From positions 1-64,000 of the forward strand of contig NZ_AFHI01000003.1 of assembly GCF_000217935.1 (NCBI RefSeq): a stretch of 64,000 nt of DNA, read 5' to 3'. Position 1 is the stretch's first letter. Every line of letters starts with the position of its first letter. The stretch comes from Rheinheimera sp. A13L. Its GTDB lineage: Bacteria > Pseudomonadota > Gammaproteobacteria > Enterobacterales > Alteromonadaceae. A program made the translations under genes and the position numbers. Shown here piece by piece: positions 61,411 through 64,000 of the stretch. Below the pieces are notes generated by a model. The model saw only the letters and a list, made by a program, of their open reading frames with translations, searched no databases and was not told the origin of the DNA.

Positions 61411-63993
61411 ATGAGCCAGGTATCGAGCCGTCAGGCAAAAAAACTAAGTGACTACAAAGCACCAGAATTTACTATTACCGACGTTGAGCTGAGTTTTGAG
61501 CTGAACCCACAAGCGACAAAGTTAACTGCGGTATATCAATTGGAGTCAGCCAGTGGTCAAGCTGGCACTTTGATTCTGGATGGACAAGAGCTGAAGTTAT
61601 TGTCTGTATCATTAGATGGTCAGCTATTAAATGCCGATTGTTATCAGGTCACTGCTGAGCAGTTGATCCTGCCAGGTATGCCAGCCAAAGCACAACTCGA
61701 ATTGAACATAGAGCTCAACCCTCAGGCCAATACGGCGCTCGAAGGTTTGTATTTATCCAATGGCGCCTATTGCACTCAATGTGAAGCTGAAGGTTTTCGT
61801 CGCATCAGCTATTATCTCGACAGACCTGACGTCTTAGCCCGTTTTACCACTCATATTATTGCTGACGATACAGCTTATCCAGCGCTGTTAAGCAACGGCA
61901 ATCTGGTCAGCTCCACTCTGCTGTCTGATGGTCGTCGCCATGTCACCTGGGTGGATCCATTCCCAAAACCAAGTTACTTATTTGCCTTGGTTGCAGGGGA
62001 CTTTGATTGCTTAAAAGGCAGTTACACCACAGGCTCTGGCCGCGAAGTAGCACTGGAATTTTATGTCGATAAAGGCAACAAAAACCGAGCTCAGTTTGCG
62101 TTAGAATCGCTGCAGCGCGCTATGTTGTGGGACGAGCAAACCTTTGGCCTGGAGTACGATCTTGACATCTACATGGTGGTAGCAGTCGACTTTTTTAATA
62201 TGGGCGCGATGGAAAATAAAGGCTTAAATGTCTTTAACAGCAAGTATGTGCTGGCCGACCAGGAGTCTGCTACAGACACCGACTTTTTTAATATTGAATC
62301 TATTATTGGTCATGAGTATTTCCACAATTGGACAGGCAACAGAGTCACCTGCCGTGACTGGTTTCAGCTGAGTTTAAAAGAAGGCTTAACTGTATTTCGG
62401 GATCAGCAATTCAGCGCTGATATGGGCTCAGCTACCTTAAATCGTATTGATGCCGTGAAAACCATTCGCACAGCGCAATTTGCTGAAGATGCCGGCCCCA
62501 TGGCCCATCCTATCCGGCCACAGCAAGTGCTGGAAATGAATAACTTTTATACCGTCACTGTGTATGACAAAGGGGCTGAAGTTATTCGTATGCTACATAC
62601 TTTATTGGGCCAGGACGGTTTTCGAAAAGGTATGGATTTATACTTTAAACGTCACGACGGTCAGGCGGTCACTTGCGATGATTTTGTCAATGCGATGCAG
62701 GATGCGAATAAACGCGATTTAACGCTGTTCAGCCGCTGGTATCAGCAATCCGGTACGCCAGAATTAAAAGTTCATAGCCAGTTTGATGCAAAAAAACGTG
62801 AATTTAAGCTTTTGATGCAACAGCACACGCCTGCCACTGCGGATCAGACCGATAAAGAGCCTCTGCTGCTGCCTGTGCGCGTTGAATTGCTGGCTGAAGG
62901 GGTAAGCCTGCCTTATCTGCTGGAAATGACGGAAACGCAGCAGGAGTTTAGTTTTGCTGTCAGTCAAAAACCTGTGCCTGTACTTTTGGCTGATTTTTCG
63001 GCACCAGTAAAATTACAGTATCAGTACAGCATGGATGAGTTGTTGCAAATTGCCCGTGATGCCAAAGATGGGGTTGCGCGTTGGGATGCCATACAACAGC
63101 TGTGGCAAATTCAGGTGAAAGCCGCTATTGAAGCAAAAAGCTCAGGATCTGAGTATCAACTGCCTGCTGCTTTGTTTGAGTTTTACCGGCAGCTGTTGTT
63201 CAAGCCTTTGGATGATTTAGCCTTTACTGCAGAACTATTAACAGTGCCTGCTTACGATATGGTGGCAGAACAATTTGATGAAATACCAGTTCAGGATCTG
63301 GTTTTTGCTTTGCATAGTTTTCAACAGCAGTTGGCCACTCAACTGGCAGAGCAGTGGCAGCTTTGTTATCAGTCCTTGCAAGCAGAGGCTTATCAGTATC
63401 AGCAGCAACAGGTTGCTAAACGTGCTTTGCGTTCTGTTTGTTTGCATTATCTGGCTTTTGTTGCTGGCACGGATGGATTATTACGTCAGCAATACGACAA
63501 CAGCGATAATATGACCGATCAGTTAGCTGTACTGCGCTCTTGTCGCAGTGCTTCGCATCCGCTGTTCACAGAATTGATGAATGCCTTTGAGCAGCGTTGG
63601 AATAAAGATGTATTGGTGCTGGATAAGTGGTTCAGTTTGTCGGCTTCTTACCCGCAACCCTCGGTCTTTTCAAGCTTGCAGCAGCTGACGGCGCATCCGC
63701 AATTTAGCTGGCAAAACCCGAACAGGGTACGGGCTGTATTTGGTGCTTTTTATCAGCAAAATCCTGCTATGTTTCACTCCGACGACGGTCAAGGCTATCA
63801 GCAGCTTGCCGATGTTGTGCTGAAAATGGATGCTATTAACCCTCAGGTTGCATCCCGTTTAGTTACCCCTCTGTTGTCGTGGAAAAGGTATCAGAGTGTT
63901 CGCCAGCAGCAACTAAAAGCGGTATTACAGGCTATGCTGGCAAGGGATCTGAGTAATGACTTGTATGAAAAAGTGAGTAAGAGCTTAAGTTGA
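61411..63993 (+). CDS. pepN: aminopeptidase N (PepN, M1 family)
   Basis: An 860-residue cytosolic alanyl-type aminopeptidase. GAMENKGLNVF and the zinc site HEYFHNWTGN...KEGLTVFRD are intact. An N-terminal beta domain (with CTQCEAEGFRRISYYLDRPD), catalytic domain and long C-terminal helical domain match E. coli PepN (870). The ATG at 61411 is used; an in-frame GTG immediately precedes it. It completes terminal peptide breakdown. The gene ends 7 bases before the window edge. Confidence 0.95.
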   Translation: MSQVSSRQAKKLSDYKAPEFTITDVELSFELNPQATKLTAVYQLESASGQAGTLILDGQELKLLSVSLDGQLLNADCYQVTAEQLILPGMPAKAQLELNIELNPQANTALEGLYLSNGAYCTQCEAEGFRRISYYLDRPDVLARFTTHIIADDTAYPALLSNGNLVSSTLLSDGRRHVTWVDPFPKPSYLFALVAGDFDCLKGSYTTGSGREVALEFYVDKGNKNRAQFALESLQRAMLWDEQTFGLEYDLDIYMVVAVDFFNMGAMENKGLNVFNSKYVLADQESATDTDFFNIESIIGHEYFHNWTGNRVTCRDWFQLSLKEGLTVFRDQQFSADMGSATLNRIDAVKTIRTAQFAEDAGPMAHPIRPQQVLEMNNFYTVTVYDKGAEVIRMLHTLLGQDGFRKGMDLYFKRHDGQAVTCDDFVNAMQDANKRDLTLFSRWYQQSGTPELKVHSQFDAKKREFKLLMQQHTPATADQTDKEPLLLPVRVELLAEGVSLPYLLEMTETQQEFSFAVSQKPVPVLLADFSAPVKLQYQYSMDELLQIARDAKDGVARWDAIQQLWQIQVKAAIEAKSSGSEYQLPAALFEFYRQLLFKPLDDLAFTAELLTVPAYDMVAEQFDEIPVQDLVFALHSFQQQLATQLAEQWQLCYQSLQAEAYQYQQQQVAKRALRSVCLHYLAFVAGTDGLLRQQYDNSDNMTDQLAVLRSCRSASHPLFTELMNAFEQRWNKDVLVLDKWFSLSASYPQPSVFSSLQQLTAHPQFSWQNPNRVRAVFGAFYQQNPAMFHSDDGQGYQQLADVVLKMDAINPQVASRLVTPLLSWKRYQSVRQQQLKAVLQAMLARDLSNDLYEKVSKSLS

Positions 63994-64000
63994 TATGCGA

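Overview
The window looks like a chromosomal segment of a gammaproteobacterium of the Rheinheimera/Pararheinheimera type (order Alteromonadales/Chromatiales). The main evidence is the set of housekeeping blocks (metG | mrp-dcd, msrC-proQ-prc, pepN, hrpA, rlmI, astE, a two-lipoyl branched-chain 2-oxoacid dehydrogenase E2), the ERIC-type intergenic repeats, and a class A beta-lactamase gene of the PER type followed by gst and an ABC transporter gene. No searches were run; the taxon is inferred.

Layout. (1) About 0.5-9.8 kb is an AT-rich accessory block. It holds a CS1/CFA-I-type (alternate chaperone-usher) fimbrial locus: pilin, usher and tip adhesin on the + strand, a small winged-helix regulator preceded by a (GAAGT)7 tract, a degraded IS66/IS3 insertion scar, then a second pilin and the chaperone on the - strand. 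It ends with a class D beta-lactamase homologue that has lost its catalytic serine and its KTG motif. (2) 10-24.7 kb: a nucleoside deaminase, a DUF1543 protein, a response regulator with TPR-like repeats, a secreted endonuclease I, an isoaspartyl peptidase/asparaginase, a CBS protein, HrpA, a single-domain response regulator, a PilZ protein, an LprI-like protein, an S41-like protein, a YceI protein and RlmI. (3) 24.7-38 kb: a quinone oxidoreductase, an MFS transporter, metG, mrp, dcd, a DMT transporter, a DUF3300 protein, the PER-like beta-lactamase, gst and an ABC exporter. (4) 38-41.4 kb: unknown small genes, including a - strand three-gene operon led by a protein with five 13-residue GSGSGNEPP repeats, then a cytochrome b561 and tRNA-Pro(GGG). 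(5) 41.4-51 kb: an SbtA-like transporter with a divergent LysR regulator, a DMT transporter, a lamin-tail/endonuclease I fusion, astE, and the E1alpha-E1beta-E2 operon. (6) 51-64 kb: three tandem ERIC-like repeats leading into a protein kinase gene, an M1 aminopeptidase, a SIMPL protein, msrC-orf-proQ-prc, an NhaC antiporter and pepN.

How the parts fit. The two arms of the fimbrial locus together supply one complete CS1-type assembly system (chaperone, usher, tip adhesin) with two pilins and a probable local regulator. The PER-like gene with gst and the ABC transporter gene reproduces, in a chromosomal setting, the order known from mobile blaPER contexts; this is the most consequential observation. 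The ERIC-like family (five copies) and the degenerate class D enzyme are the next most interesting. The remaining regions are ordinary core chromosome.
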